NCBI RefSeq assembly: GCF_014199265.1
Contig: NZ_JACIJG010000008.1
Coordinates: 161,759 to 225,758, forward strand
Direction of reading: 5' to 3'
DNA: 64,000 nucleotides
Source of the DNA: Brucella daejeonensis
GTDB lineage: Bacteria > Pseudomonadota > Alphaproteobacteria > Rhizobiales > Rhizobiaceae
The notes beneath the pieces are model-generated. The model searched no databases, was not told the origin of the DNA, and worked only from the letters and a program-made list of their open reading frames with translations. Shown here one piece after another: positions 43,458 to 54,100 of the stretch; position 1 is the first letter of the stretch; every line of letters starts with the position of its first letter. The translations under genes were made by a program, and so were the position numbers.

Positions 43458-44513
43458 ATGAAATTGCAATTTTTCAAGAGAGCCGTGGTGGAAGTCGATT
43501 ACGTAATCGCATGGGTCGATGGGCAGGATCCTGCACATATGGCGGCCAGACAAGAGTTCGCACCGAATTCCGGTCGCACACATTTCGAAGCAGTCACGAC
43601 CGAACGTTATCTCGACAATGGCGAGATTTATTACAACATCGCATCGGTCATCAAATTCGCGCCTTTCGTCAGGCGGATTTTCATCATTACAGACAACCAG
43701 AAGCCCCGGTTACTGGATGCTTTCAAGGATGAGAGCAAATGCGATGGTTCTCTCATCCAGGTCGTATCGCACGACGATATTTTTGAAGGCCTCCCCGCCG
43801 CTCGTCCTTCCTTCAACGCGCGCGCCATAGAAGGTGCGATGTGGCGTATTCCCGGCCTGTCGGAACATTTCGTTTATTCCAACGATGATTTCTTCGTGAA
43901 TGCACCTCTGAGCGAGGTCGATCTTTTCGAGAACAGGCGACCGGTGCTGCACGGCGATTGGGAACGGCCGGAAAACACGCGCTGGAAATACAAGCTGCGT
44001 CACCTGTTCGGTAAGATATCGGGGCATGAATATACATTCCCGAAGTTTCGAATGGCGCAATGGAAGGGTGCCGTCGCGGCGGGCGTGACGGATCGTTTCG
44101 TATCGATCCACCATCATCCCCACCCATTGCGACGTAGCACCCTCCCGTCATTTTTTGCCGAGAATCCTGAGGTTTTGAACCGTCAGGTCGGTTTCCGTTA
44201 TCGCGATATCGAGCAGTTCAATACGGTTTCCTTGGCCAACCATCTTGAAATCTTTCGGCACAATGCTTCCGTGCGACCCGCCAGAGACCTTGCCTATCTC
44301 GATTTCGTGCAGCCCAAGCGCTGGGCTGAAGAATTCGACAAGATCAGCACCGGCTCGGCACCCTTTGGATGCGTTCAGGGATTTGAACGTTTTACTCCGG
44401 AGTTTCGGGCGCGGATTCACCAGACCCTGATTGCTAAGTTTGACGATGTCCTGCCGGATGCTATCAAGGCCTATCTCTCCGGCGATAAAAACGGTTCGCG
44501 ACAGGCGGCCTGA
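43458..44513 (+). CDS. Stealth-family sugar-phosphate transferase (capsule-type)
   Basis: Stealth proteins are hexose-1-phosphate transferases that build phosphate-linked capsular or surface polysaccharides, and are also found as eukaryotic GNPTAB. The 351-residue product has CR1 (VDYVIAWVDGQDP, 13-25) and CR2 (RYLDNGEIYYNIASVIKFAP followed by RRIFIITDNQKP). SEHFVYSNDDFFVN then marks the metal and sugar-phosphate site, and a CR3-like region contains IHHHPHPLRRSTL. The neighbour is a hexapeptide acyltransferase, which would fit surface polysaccharide synthesis. No other capsule genes are visible here. Confidence 0.85.
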   Translation: MKLQFFKRAVVEVDYVIAWVDGQDPAHMAARQEFAPNSGRTHFEAVTTERYLDNGEIYYNIASVIKFAPFVRRIFIITDNQKPRLLDAFKDESKCDGSLIQVVSHDDIFEGLPAARPSFNARAIEGAMWRIPGLSEHFVYSNDDFFVNAPLSEVDLFENRRPVLHGDWERPENTRWKYKLRHLFGKISGHEYTFPKFRMAQWKGAVAAGVTDRFVSIHHHPHPLRRSTLPSFFAENPEVLNRQVGFRYRDIEQFNTVSLANHLEIFRHNASVRPARDLAYLDFVQPKRWAEEFDKISTGSAPFGCVQGFERFTPEFRARIHQTLIAKFDDVLPDAIKAYLSGDKNGSRQAA

Positions 44514-44559
44514 AGTCCGTGGGCGATAACAGGGCGGAAAAATTACAAAAGGGCTTCAA

Positions 44560-45207
44560 ATGTCGTCGTCTGACGATCTTCGCTTCCAGAACAACGAGCC
44601 GCGCATTCACTCAACGGCGCAGCTCAAGTCCGTCAAGCTGGGCCGCTATGCCGATATTGGCGAACGGGTGATCCTGCGCGAAGTGACGGTGGGCGACTTT
44701 ACCTATTTTGAGCGGAATGGAGAGGGAATTTATGCCGAGATCGGCAAGTTTTGCTCGATTGCCGCCAATGTCCGCATCAATGCGTTGGAACATCCCATGG
44801 AGCGGCTCACCACGCACAAGATGAGCTACCGTCCGAATGAATATTTTCGTTATCTGGGCGTGGACAGCGATTTTCGCGCCCGGCGACAGGAAAAGCGGGT
44901 CGTCATTGGCAATGATGTCTGGATTGGCCATGGCGCAGTCATCACGCCGGGCGTCACCATCGGACATGGCGCGGTGATCGGCGCCAACGCGGTGGTAACG
45001 AAGGATGTCGCGCCCTATTGCGTGGTGGGTGGCGTTCCGGCACAGTTGATCCGCAAGCGTTTCGACGATGCGCTCATTGAGCGGCTGCTGGCGTTATGCT
45101 GGTGGGACTGGCCGGTCGAAAAGCTCTATGAGGCCATTCCCGATATACAGAAGCTCGTGCTCGATGATTTCCTCGATAAATGGGAAGAAATAAATCAGGC
45201 AGGCTGA
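44560..45207 (+). CDS. Hexapeptide-repeat acetyltransferase (phosphonate/XAT-like)
   Basis: The 215-residue protein is a left-handed beta-helix acyltransferase. The hexapeptide repeats run from about residue 20 to 165 and include [20 protein letters not shown]. The segments [41 protein letters not shown] and YRPNEYF match the family found beside phosphonate genes and the xenobiotic acetyltransferases. The substrate is unknown. Here the Stealth gene 47 bases upstream suggests acetylation of a sugar or sugar-phosphate polymer. It overlaps the helicase gene tail-to-tail by 13 bases. Confidence 0.82.
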   Translation: MSSSDDLRFQNNEPRIHSTAQLKSVKLGRYADIGERVILREVTVGDFTYFERNGEGIYAEIGKFCSIAANVRINALEHPMERLTTHKMSYRPNEYFRYLGVDSDFRARRQEKRVVIGNDVWIGHGAVITPGVTIGHGAVIGANAVVTKDVAPYCVVGGVPAQLIRKRFDDALIERLLALCWWDWPVEKLYEAIPDIQKLVLDDFLDKWEEINQAG

Positions 45208-47771
45208 ACGAAACTGTCGAGAACGCGTTTCTGTCCGGCCTTGTCGAAGTCGATGGTCAGCTTGTTGCCGTCGATGACGGTCACCGTCCCGTTGCCGAAT
45301 TTGATATGGAACACGCGGTCGCCGGTCTTGAAGGCGGATGGCTTGTCAGCCACCGACTTTGCCACCAGTTCTCCGTCGATGGTGCGACCCTTGACCGAAC
45401 CGCGTCCCGCGCCGAAGCCGGAATCGGTTTCGCCATAACCGATGCGCTCAACACGGCTACCGGAACGTGAACCCCAATTGTTGCGTGTGGCGTCGGAGCG
45501 GTTTTGTTGCGCCCGCTGCCAGCCCGGCGTCGAATAGGAATTCTGGAACGGATCGGCCTTATCGAAGCGCGACTGCCCGTAGCCACCGCCGTAACCGCCG
45601 TAATTACCTTCAAGTTCGGCCACTTCCACATGCGCATCGGGAAGCTCTTCCAGAAAGCGCGACGGGATAGTCGACTGCCACATGCCATGGATGCGGCGAT
45701 TCGAGACGAACCAGATATGCAGGTTTTTCTTGGCGCGGGTGACGCCGACATAGGCGAGGCGACGTTCCTCCTCCAGTCCGGAGCGCCCGCCCTCGTCCAG
45801 CGCGCGCTGGTGCGGAAACAGGCCCTCTTCCCAGCCGGGCAGGAACACGGTCTCGAATTCCAGCCCCTTGGCCGAATGCAGCGTCATGATGTTGACGGCA
45901 TCCATGTCCTCGTTTTTCTCGGCATCCATCACCAGTGCGACGTGTTCGAGGAACCCGCGCAGGCTTTCATAATCCTCCATGGAACGGATCAGTTCCTTGA
46001 GGTTTTCCAGCCGTCCCGGTGCTTCCGCCGATTTGTCGTTCTGCCACATGGCCGTGTAGCCGGATTCGTCGAGAATCGTCTGGGCCAGTTCCGTATGCGA
46101 TGTATTGTCGAGCAACGACTGCCAGCGCAGGAAATTCTGCACCACGTCCCGCAGCGCGGCGCGGGGCTTCGGCTTCAACTCTTCCGTTTCGACCAGATCG
46201 CAGGCGGCTGCGAACATGGAAATGTCGCGCGCGCGGGCATAGTCGTGCACCTGACGGATGGCGGCTTCGCCAAGGCCGCGTTTCGGCGTGTTGATGATGC
46301 GTTCCAGCGCCAGATCGTCAGCCGGTTGCGCCACGACGCGGAGGTAAGCCATGGCATCGCGGATTTCGAGGCGCTCATAAAAGCGCGGGCCACCGATAAC
46401 GCGGTAATTGAGGCCGAGCGTGACAAAACGGTCTTCAAACTCGCGCATCTGGAAGGACGCGCGCACGAGGATCGCCATATTGTTGAGGAGGTGTCCCTGA
46501 CGCTGGGCCTGTTCGATGGCTTCGCCAACCGCGCGGGCCTCTTCTTCCGAATCCCATGCGGCGTGGACTTTGACACGCGGGTCGTCGGGATCGGGCGCTT
46601 CGGTAAACAGCGTCTTGCCCAGACGCCCTTCATTATGCGCGATCAGATGGGCGGCAGCGCCCAGAATATGCGCCGTCGAGCGATAATTGCGTTCCAGCTT
46701 GATGACGACTGCGCCCGGAAAATCCTTCTCGAAGCGCAGGATATTGTCCACTTCCGCCCCGCGCCAGCCATAAATCGACTGGTCATCGTCGCCCACGCAG
46801 CACAGATTGACTTTGTTTTCGCTCACGCCGAGTTCGCTGCGCTCACCGGCTCCGCGGGGGCCTTCGGACGCCCTAGCGGGCTGTATGGGCGCATTTCCGC
46901 CCTGTGTGGCTGGTGTAGAATTGCGTGGCTGCGGCCTTTGCGCGAGCAGGCGCAGCCAGAGATATTGCGCGGTGTTGGTATCCTGATATTCGTCCACCAG
47001 AATATAGCGGAATTTCGCGTGATATTCGCGGAGGATATCCGGGTGATTGCGGAAGATGCGGATCGGATGCAACAGAAGATCGCCGAAATCGCAGGCATTC
47101 AGGGTGCGCAGCCGGTCCTGATAGGCCTGATAGAGTTCGCGTCCCTTGCCATTGGCAAAAGAGCGCGCATCGCCCTCGGGAATATCGGAGGGGCCAAAGC
47201 CCTTATTCTTCCAGCCGTCGATCATGTTGGCGAAAGTGCGCGCCGGCCAGCGCTTGTCGTCCAGACCTTCGGCCTGGATAAGCTGCTTGATCAGCCGGAT
47301 CACGTCATCAGTGTCGAGGATCGTGAAATCCGAAGTCAGGTTCACCAGTTCCGCATGGCGGCGAAGAAGCTTGACGCCAATCGAGTGGAATGTGCCAAGC
47401 CACGGCATCCCTTCCACCGCGCCGCCCACCAGATGACCGATACGCTCCTTCATTTCGCGCGCGGCCTTGTTGGTAAAGGTCACGGCGAGAATCTGGCTCG
47501 GATAAGCACGACCGGTCGTCAGGATATGCGCGATGCGGGTGGTGAGCACACGTGTCTTGCCGGTGCCCGCACCAGCGAGAACCAGAACGGGACCTTCGGT
47601 GGTCAGAACCGCCTGACGCTGTTCCGGGTTCAGACCTTTGAGGTAATCGGGTTCGCCGCGCTGCTGGTTGCGCGCGGCCATGGCGCGAGCGGCAATACCT
47701 CCGGAAGCAGGCGCGCGGCCAGCCGGTGCGTCATCGCCGAAAAACGGCATATCGTCGGGAAAATCGGACAT
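45195..47771 (-). CDS. UvrD/PcrA-type DNA helicase with an unusual insertion
   Basis: This superfamily 1A 3'-5' helicase acts in repair and replication restart. The 858-residue protein has Walker A GAGTGKT at 67-73, motif [13 protein letters not shown], motif [19 protein letters not shown], the RNYRST motif and the C-terminal [11 protein letters not shown]. Residues 279-320 form a 42-residue Pro/Gly/Ser-rich insertion between motifs II and III that is not part of the normal fold. A Gly/Tyr-rich C-terminal tail ([12 protein letters not shown]) is followed by a KOW-like end. It may be called uvrD or pcrA. Confidence 0.92.
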   Translation of the reverse strand: MSDFPDDMPFFGDDAPAGRAPASGGIAARAMAARNQQRGEPDYLKGLNPEQRQAVLTTEGPVLVLAGAGTGKTRVLTTRIAHILTTGRAYPSQILAVTFTNKAAREMKERIGHLVGGAVEGMPWLGTFHSIGVKLLRRHAELVNLTSDFTILDTDDVIRLIKQLIQAEGLDDKRWPARTFANMIDGWKNKGFGPSDIPEGDARSFANGKGRELYQAYQDRLRTLNACDFGDLLLHPIRIFRNHPDILREYHAKFRYILVDEYQDTNTAQYLWLRLLAQRPQPRNSTPATQGGNAPIQPARASEGPRGAGERSELGVSENKVNLCCVGDDDQSIYGWRGAEVDNILRFEKDFPGAVVIKLERNYRSTAHILGAAAHLIAHNEGRLGKTLFTEAPDPDDPRVKVHAAWDSEEEARAVGEAIEQAQRQGHLLNNMAILVRASFQMREFEDRFVTLGLNYRVIGGPRFYERLEIRDAMAYLRVVAQPADDLALERIINTPKRGLGEAAIRQVHDYARARDISMFAAACDLVETEELKPKPRAALRDVVQNFLRWQSLLDNTSHTELAQTILDESGYTAMWQNDKSAEAPGRLENLKELIRSMEDYESLRGFLEHVALVMDAEKNEDMDAVNIMTLHSAKGLEFETVFLPGWEEGLFPHQRALDEGGRSGLEEERRLAYVGVTRAKKNLHIWFVSNRRIHGMWQSTIPSRFLEELPDAHVEVAELEGNYGGYGGGYGQSRFDKADPFQNSYSTPGWQRAQQNRSDATRNNWGSRSGSRVERIGYGETDSGFGAGRGSVKGRTIDGELVAKSVADKPSAFKTGDRVFHIKFGNGTVTVIDGNKLTIDFDKAGQKRVLDSFVQPA
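46812..46937 (-). repeat. 126-bp in-frame insertion in the helicase gene
   Basis: The DNA codes for [14 protein letters not shown]... to ...VSENK, a low-complexity 42-residue segment. In other UvrD/PcrA proteins LLAQ is followed almost directly by the N-I-C-C-V-G-D-D-D strand, so the extra block is an insertion between motifs II and III. It keeps the frame and could be a palindromic repeat element converted to coding sequence. Confidence 0.65.
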
Positions 47772-47829
47772 CTGACCCGAATGTAATGATTCGTGGCTGA
47801 AAGACCAGCGAAAGGGTTAAAATATTCGA

Positions 47830-48906
47830 CTACTCTAATTGAGTAACGCGTCGGTCGGTGAAGTTCAGCCGATGCGCTGCCAGGGCCTCCACAAGCCCGC
47901 GCATTTGTGGTTCACGTTGCAGAAGATCGTCCAGTTCCGTCATCTGGTTCATGGCGATCAGCCGCAATATGTCGTCGCGGATCGCGCCATCGGCGCGGCG
48001 CGGCAGATGGGCAACAGGCTGGATCAGTTCGACCTTTTGCCCCTTGAGGCGCGTGCGCAGGCTCTTTTCATCGGCATTCAGCGTTTCCACGAAGGCATAG
48101 ATGCCGACGCCTTTTGCAGGCAGAGAGTAGAGCGTCAGCGCCACATCCTTCACGCGCGGATCGGATTTCAGGGCGGCGAGAATTGCCGGGCCTTCATTAT
48201 CGATCCGGTCGCCGGTGCCTTCGCCGTCGGACCAACTGAAAATACCGCGTGTTATAAAATTATAGACCTTCTTGCCGGTCGCAAGCCAGATACGCGAGGG
48301 CAGGGAGCGGCGGGCCAGAATGCGCTTTTCGGTCGGTGTCATCAGTTCTTTCGCGAAGGCGCGTTTCTGCTTGATGAGATGACGGAAATCCTCATAGGCC
48401 ATCAGGCGATAAAGTGCGCCGCGACGACGGTGAACGCTCGCGAGCTGAAAATCGATGACGGCGGCTTCGCCTTCCGGCGTCATCAGCCAGTTCTGCGGCT
48501 TGGCAAGGTCGTTATGGGTCACGCCGAGGCGACGCATGTCGCGCAGGATGCGGTGTGCCGTGCGATACCATTTCGGATCGGTGGGGCGGGCGAGATGAAG
48601 CGGTGTGCCGTCCGTCCATGAACGGTAAAGTCCGTCCTTGTCGGTGGCGAGAAGTTGCGGCACACCTTCGATGCCGCGCACGGTCTTGAGGCCGCGGATT
48701 TCGCGGCGTGCCAGAATCCACGCCAGCGGCCTTGACCACCAGGGCGCGGCGCTGACCACGCGGCGGATGATGCGAGTTTCTGGGTCGCCTGCGAAATAGC
48801 CTGCGCGCGTTTCGGAAAACACGTCGCGCTTGAACACGGCGGTCTCAACGAATTCCGGTATCCGGTCGCCTTCTAGTGGCGCATCTATATTGGGGTTCTG
48901 AACCAT
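47830..48906 (-). CDS. Kinase-like protein with a C-terminal AMP-binding-C-like region
   Basis: The 358-residue protein has a kinase fold of the RIO1/lipopolysaccharide kinase type. VTHNDLAKPQNWLM is the catalytic loop (HxDxxxxN), and AVIDFQLASV stands in for DFG. The C-terminal third (ILAALKSDPRVKDVALTL..., VELIQPVAHLPRRADGAIRD) resembles the small C-terminal domain of AMP-forming acyl-CoA ligases. No conserved ATP-binding Gly loop could be identified with confidence. The substrate is unknown; automated tools probably name it a serine/threonine kinase. It is transcribed just upstream of the helicase gene. Confidence 0.75.
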   Translation of the reverse strand: MVQNPNIDAPLEGDRIPEFVETAVFKRDVFSETRAGYFAGDPETRIIRRVVSAAPWWSRPLAWILARREIRGLKTVRGIEGVPQLLATDKDGLYRSWTDGTPLHLARPTDPKWYRTAHRILRDMRRLGVTHNDLAKPQNWLMTPEGEAAVIDFQLASVHRRRGALYRLMAYEDFRHLIKQKRAFAKELMTPTEKRILARRSLPSRIWLATGKKVYNFITRGIFSWSDGEGTGDRIDNEGPAILAALKSDPRVKDVALTLYSLPAKGVGIYAFVETLNADEKSLRTRLKGQKVELIQPVAHLPRRADGAIRDDILRLIAMNQMTELDDLLQREPQMRGLVEALAAHRLNFTDRRVTQLE

Positions 48907-49033
48907 AAGGCTCCACTAGCCGCTTGTGTGCGATCAATCAAGTTTGATGGTGCTCTCGCTTATTGCAATCACGTGATCGAAGGCGCACAAGAAACGCACA
49001 GATTTCATGAAAGCCGCCGAGGGATTGCAGAAA

Positions 49034-49543
49034 ATGGCACAGAGTGACGACATCAAGCAGATGATCGATCAGATCGTTCGACAGGAACAGGCACTGATTT
49101 TTCCTTCCTTCGATGAAAACGAGGCTTTCGCACTCGGCCACCGCATCCGTGATATTGCGGTGAATGAAAAGCTTGGCATCGCCATCGAGATTTCACTGTG
49201 GGACCGGCAATTGTTCTATGCGACCACCGCCGGAAGCACGGGGGACAATCAGGAATGGCTGCGCCGCAAGTTCAACGTCGTGCGTCGCTTTCATGCATCT
49301 ACCTACCGCCTCGTTCTGGAACAGAATCGCGAAGACCGCATGTTCGCGCCCCACAAGGCGCTGAATGTCGAGGACTATGCGCTTGCAGGCGGCGGTTTTC
49401 CGATCCGTGTTTCCGGCGCTGGCGTGATCGGAGCGGTCATCGTCTCGGGATTGCCGCAGCGCGAGGACCACAATCTGGTTGTTCGGGCAGTTGCCGGACA
49501 TCTTGGGCAGGATCCTGTTGCGCTTGCGCTTGCCGCCGTTTGA
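49034..49543 (+). CDS. UPF0303 (HbpS/DUF336-like) protein
   Basis: The 169-residue product has the family segments LGIAIEISLWDRQLFYATTAG, WLRRKFNVVRRFHASTYR and GGFPIRVSGAGVIGAVIVSG. Members bind or degrade haem-like ligands or act in organic acid metabolism, but a reaction is not established. It ends 24 bases before the FAD-linked oxidase gene, so the two may be an operon. ATG 49034 is in line with the Brucella homologue. Confidence 0.87.
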   Translation: MAQSDDIKQMIDQIVRQEQALIFPSFDENEAFALGHRIRDIAVNEKLGIAIEISLWDRQLFYATTAGSTGDNQEWLRRKFNVVRRFHASTYRLVLEQNREDRMFAPHKALNVEDYALAGGGFPIRVSGAGVIGAVIVSGLPQREDHNLVVRAVAGHLGQDPVALALAAV

Positions 49544-49567
49544 CTGTTGAATTTCGGAGAATGAAAA

Positions 49568-50977
49568 ATGTCGCTTGAAAATGTTGTCGCGCTTGCTCGC
49601 AACGAGGAGGGCATAGCCGCAGCAGTTGGTATTCTCAAGCAGCAGTTCGGTGAACGCGCGCAAACCGGCCGGGCAATCCGCGAACAGCATGGCCATACGA
49701 CCACCTATGTGCCGACGCAGGCGCCGGATATCGTTATCTTTGCTGAAAATGCGCAGGAAGTGCAGGATGTCGTCCGCATCTGCGCCGAACATCGCGTGCC
49801 GGTTATCGCATTCGGTGCGGGGTCGTCGCTGGAAGGGCAGGTCAATGCGCCTGCCGGCGGCGTTTCGCTCGATATGACCCGTATGAACCGGATTGTCGCC
49901 GTTCATGCGGAGGATTTGGACTGCGTGGTGGAGCCGGGTGTTACGAGACGCGAACTCAACGAATATCTGCGCGATACCGGGTTGTTTTTCCCGATCGATC
50001 CGGGTGCCAATGCCACGCTTGGCGGTATGGCTTCCACCCGTGCTTCAGGCACGAATGCCGTGCGTTACGGCACGATGCGTGAGAACGTGCTGGCGCTCAA
50101 GGCGGTGATGCCCGACGGGCGGTTGATCGAGACTTCCAAGCGCGTAAAGAAAACCGCCGCAGGTTACGATCTGACAAGATTGCTGGTCGGCGCGGAGGGT
50201 ACGCTTGGCATCATTACCGAACTTACCCTGAAGCTTCAGGGTATTCCGCAGGCGATTTCTGGCGGCATCTGTCCTTTCCCGGATGTGGACTCGGCGTGTC
50301 GGGCGGTGATCGAAACGATCCAGATGGGGATTCCCGTGGCGCGTATCGAACTCGTCAACACGCTCCAGATGGAAGCGATGATCCTGCATTCCAGGCTGCC
50401 TTACAAGGCGCAGCCATATCTGTTCGTGGAATTTCATGGGACGGAAAGCGGTGTTGCGGAACAGGCGGAACTCTTCGGAGAAATCGCTGCAAGCAATGGC
50501 GGCGGCGATTTCCAGTGGACGAATGACGCCGAGGAGCGCGACCGGCTGTGGCGGGCGCGTCACGATGCCTATCTGGCTTCATTCCTTCTGCGTCCGGGTT
50601 GCAAGGGTGTTTCCACCGATGTCTGCGTACCGATCTCACGTCTGGCCGACTGTATAGGCGAGACGGAAAAAGATCTGGCCGAAACGGGCCTGATCGCACC
50701 CGTCGTCGGGCATGTCGGTGACGGGAATTTTCATCTTCTTCTGCTTCTCGATACGGACGATGAGGCCGAGATGGAACAGGCGGAAGCCTTCATGGATCGT
50801 CTGGCCAAACGGGCCATTGCCATGGAAGGTACATGCACCGGCGAACATGGCATCGGGCAGGGCAAGATGAAATATCTCGCCATGGAACTGGGCGATACCA
50901 CCGAATATATGCGTACGATCAAGAAAGCGATCGATCCGGACAATATCCTGAACCCGGGGAAGATACTGGTTTTGTGA
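49568..50977 (+). CDS. FAD-linked 2-hydroxyacid dehydrogenase (GlcD/D-lactate dehydrogenase-like)
   Basis: The 469-residue flavoenzyme oxidises a 2-hydroxy acid such as glycolate, D-lactate or D-2-hydroxyglutarate. The FAD_binding_4 domain has PVIAFGAGSSLEGQ, FPIDPGANATLGGMASTRASG and RYGTMRENVL. The C-terminal FAD-oxidase_C domain has GHVGDGNFHLLLLLD and TCTGEHGIGQGKM, with the metal ligand His residues. The substrate cannot be told from sequence. The UPF0303 gene lies directly upstream. Confidence 0.9.
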   Translation: MSLENVVALARNEEGIAAAVGILKQQFGERAQTGRAIREQHGHTTTYVPTQAPDIVIFAENAQEVQDVVRICAEHRVPVIAFGAGSSLEGQVNAPAGGVSLDMTRMNRIVAVHAEDLDCVVEPGVTRRELNEYLRDTGLFFPIDPGANATLGGMASTRASGTNAVRYGTMRENVLALKAVMPDGRLIETSKRVKKTAAGYDLTRLLVGAEGTLGIITELTLKLQGIPQAISGGICPFPDVDSACRAVIETIQMGIPVARIELVNTLQMEAMILHSRLPYKAQPYLFVEFHGTESGVAEQAELFGEIAASNGGGDFQWTNDAEERDRLWRARHDAYLASFLLRPGCKGVSTDVCVPISRLADCIGETEKDLAETGLIAPVVGHVGDGNFHLLLLLDTDDEAEMEQAEAFMDRLAKRAIAMEGTCTGEHGIGQGKMKYLAMELGDTTEYMRTIKKAIDPDNILNPGKILVL

Positions 50978-51165
50978 TTCAAAACAGGCATTTGGGCGAC
51001 TTTCCCGACAAGTCGATTCAAATGGACGTGCATATAGATCCAGCGACAATGTAATTTGCCTTGTTGTCGCCGGATCGATGTCGTTATGTTGCGCGGATAA
51101 AGATAGCGTGATTCACCCTTTGTTTCACGTTATCTCGCAATCTGTAGTTTGACCGGAGCTTGTTC

Positions 51166-54100
51166 TTGGGCCGCATATTCGTCATCGTTGGCGGGCTTCT
51201 CGTGCTGCTGTTGACGGCAGCGCTCATTGTGCCGCCTTTTGTTGACTGGAGCGGCTACCGTGCCGATTTCGAGCGTGAGGCGACCCGTATTCTGGGGCGT
51301 CCCGTCAAGGTGGCTGGCGATGTCAGTGCGCGTCTTCTGCCATTTCCTTCCGTGGCTTTTTCAGACGTGCGCGTGGGCGCCGACGCGACCCATCCGGTTA
51401 TGACCGTCGATACGTTTTCGATGGATGCCGAACTTATGCCGTTTCTGCGTGGCCAGCTTCTGATTTTCGATATGCGCGTGGACCGGCCCCGCGCGACGAT
51501 TTCCCTTGATAAAAACGGCAAGATCGACTGGGCGATCCGTCCCTCGACACCGCTTGACCCGACGAAGATCAGGGTAGAACGCCTCTCCATCAAGGACGGT
51601 GAGATCACGCTTCGTGAGGACGCAAGCGGGCGCAGCCATACGGCGAGCGAAATCAACACGGTGATGTCCGCGAACAGTCTGGCGGGACCATGGCAGGCAA
51701 ATGGAACCCTGACGGTGCAGGGCAAGAAGCTTGCTTTTGATCTGGCAAGCGGCGAGGCGAAGGCGGACGGTTCCCTGCGCGTACGAGCGCGGATTTCGCC
51801 GGATGCCATCCCCGCATCGTTCGAGACAGATGGCGACGTGACCGTCAGCGATGGCCAGATCGGCTATGCCGGTGAGTTTTCGCTTCGTTCTTCCGATGTG
51901 GATGCCAAGACCGGCAGGGATCAGAAGACAGCTACGGAAAAGCCTTTTTTCAGCGATTTGCGTGTGACAGGCAAGTTCACGGCCGATCGCAATCGCTTCG
52001 ATGCGAGCGAATTTCGCATAGAGCAGGGGCCTGCGGACAATCCTTACGTCGTCGATGGCAAAGCCTTCATCGATTATGGCGATAAGCCGCATTTCGAGGT
52101 CAGTGCCGACGGGCAGCAGCTTTTCTGGGGTGCGAACGAAACGACAAGTGACGAACAATCCGGTTCGGCCATGCCGCTTGCCGATCGTATCGCGATAGCC
52201 CGCCGCGTTCTTGAGCAGATGCCGATCCCTTCCATACCCGGCAATGTGGATCTGCGCCTGCCTGCGGTCATCGCGGGCGGCACGACCATTCGATCGGTGA
52301 CAGTCAGTGCCGAACCGGACGGCAGGGACTGGAATATACGTCAGTTTGCCGCTGATCTTCCGGGGCGGACAAAGGTGGAAGCCAAGGGGAAACTCTCCGT
52401 TGGACGGGACTTCGGCTTCAAGGGCGACATGCTTGTCGCCTCCCGCCAGCCATCGGGCCTGGCGGGCTGGCTTAACGAGACGGTAGACGATTCCGTCCGC
52501 AAGCTCGACGGCGCCGGTTTTTCCGGAAAGGTTGATCTGCGCGAAGGAATGCAAAGGATCGACAATCTCGAAATTGCTCTCGGGCAGACGTCGCTCAAAG
52601 GCTCGCTCGTTCGCGAGGTGAAAGGGCTTGCGCAGCCTGCAATCGCGCTTGAGTTGAATGGGGGCGCAGTGAAAAGCGATGCCCTGCAAGCTTTCATCGC
52701 TTTTTTTTCCGGCGGTGACGGACTGTCTTTTCTTGATGGTCAGTCGCTGAACCTTGCCTTCAAGGCCGGGCCGGTCCGATATCAGGATATGGATGCCGGC
52801 AATGTCGATATTGCGGTCAGGCTGCATGACGGGCGCTTCGATTTCGATCGCCTGCTTGTCGCCGACGTGGCGGGAACGACACTGACTGCGACAGGCATTT
52901 ACGAGCCCTTCGCGAATACACCGTCCGGATCGCTCGACGCAACGATCCTGTCCGGCGATCTCACGCGTTTTCTGTCACTGATGGCCAATCGCTATCCGCA
53001 ATTGCCGCTGTTTCGCGCGCTTTCGATGCGGGCAGCGGGTTTCCCCGGCTTGTTCGAGGATAGCGAGATCAATGTCGTTGCGAATGCCGTTGCACCATCG
53101 GTTTCACAGGCAGAAACATCGCCTGCCAGAAGCGGAGCTTCCAAGGAAAAGAGTGCAAGGCCTGCCGAAGCCAAGAACAGGATATCTCCGGGCGTAGGGG
53201 AGTTTTCTTTTAGCGTTACCGGTAAGACGGGCGGTATGAAGCTGGACCTTTCAGGAACCGCGAGCGGCGGTGAGGGCGAAAGCGAACCGTTGCAGATGCA
53301 GCTGAACGGTACTGCCACGTCGAAGCAAGGCGAAACTGTCCTTGCGTTGATCGGCCTGCCGTCCTTGCCGCTTGGGCTGGCGGGCGAACTTACCGCCGAC
53401 CTCAGTATGCAGGGTGCGCCGAGCGCAGGTATGCGAACATTGCTCAAACTGACGGCTCTGGACGGATCGGCGGTGGCTGACGGCGTGATCTCGCTGGTTG
53501 GCGGCGATATTGCCGCCAGCGGCAAGGCGCAGCTGAAATCTGCCGATCTGCAACCGTTCATTGTGACCGCCGGTTACGCCTTGCCGGGTTTCGGTGAAGG
53601 GCTTTCAGCTGACCTTGCAAGCGATTTCCAGTTTGCGAAGGGAATTTTGCGCTTTCCCAATCTGGCCGGGAAGCTTGATGGAGAAGACGTATCGGCGCGG
53701 CTGGAGGCAAATTTTGCCGATAGCGGCCTGCCGCAATTGAAGGGTGAGGCAAAGCTCGCCACGCTTGAAGTCGACAGTCTTGCCGCGATCATGCTGGGGC
53801 AGGATGCCTTCGATCCGGCGAAGCCCACCGCGAAGACGATCTGGCCGCATGGGGCGTTTGCCGTTCGTCCGTCATTGCCGCTGCTTCTGGATATGAAGCT
53901 CAATGTCGCGCAGGCGCGTATGGACGGTTTCGGCACTGCAACGGAATTCTCCACGCGACTCCAGAAGACCATGGACGGTATGGAACTCGGCGAGTTGACC
54001 GCCAACTGGGCAGGGGGATACCTGGTCGGCGATGTCTCGCTGCGCAATAGCGACAGGAATGCGCTTCTGTCCGCCGATCTGAAATGGAGTGGAGCGGACC

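Noticed and set aside
45504..47786. 760-residue open frame opposite the helicase gene
   Set aside because: It is the antisense shadow of the helicase, without a ribosome site or recognisable domain.
51361..52827. 488-residue frame opposite the AsmA gene
   Set aside because: It is an antisense shadow; the AsmA frame has clear domain and start features.
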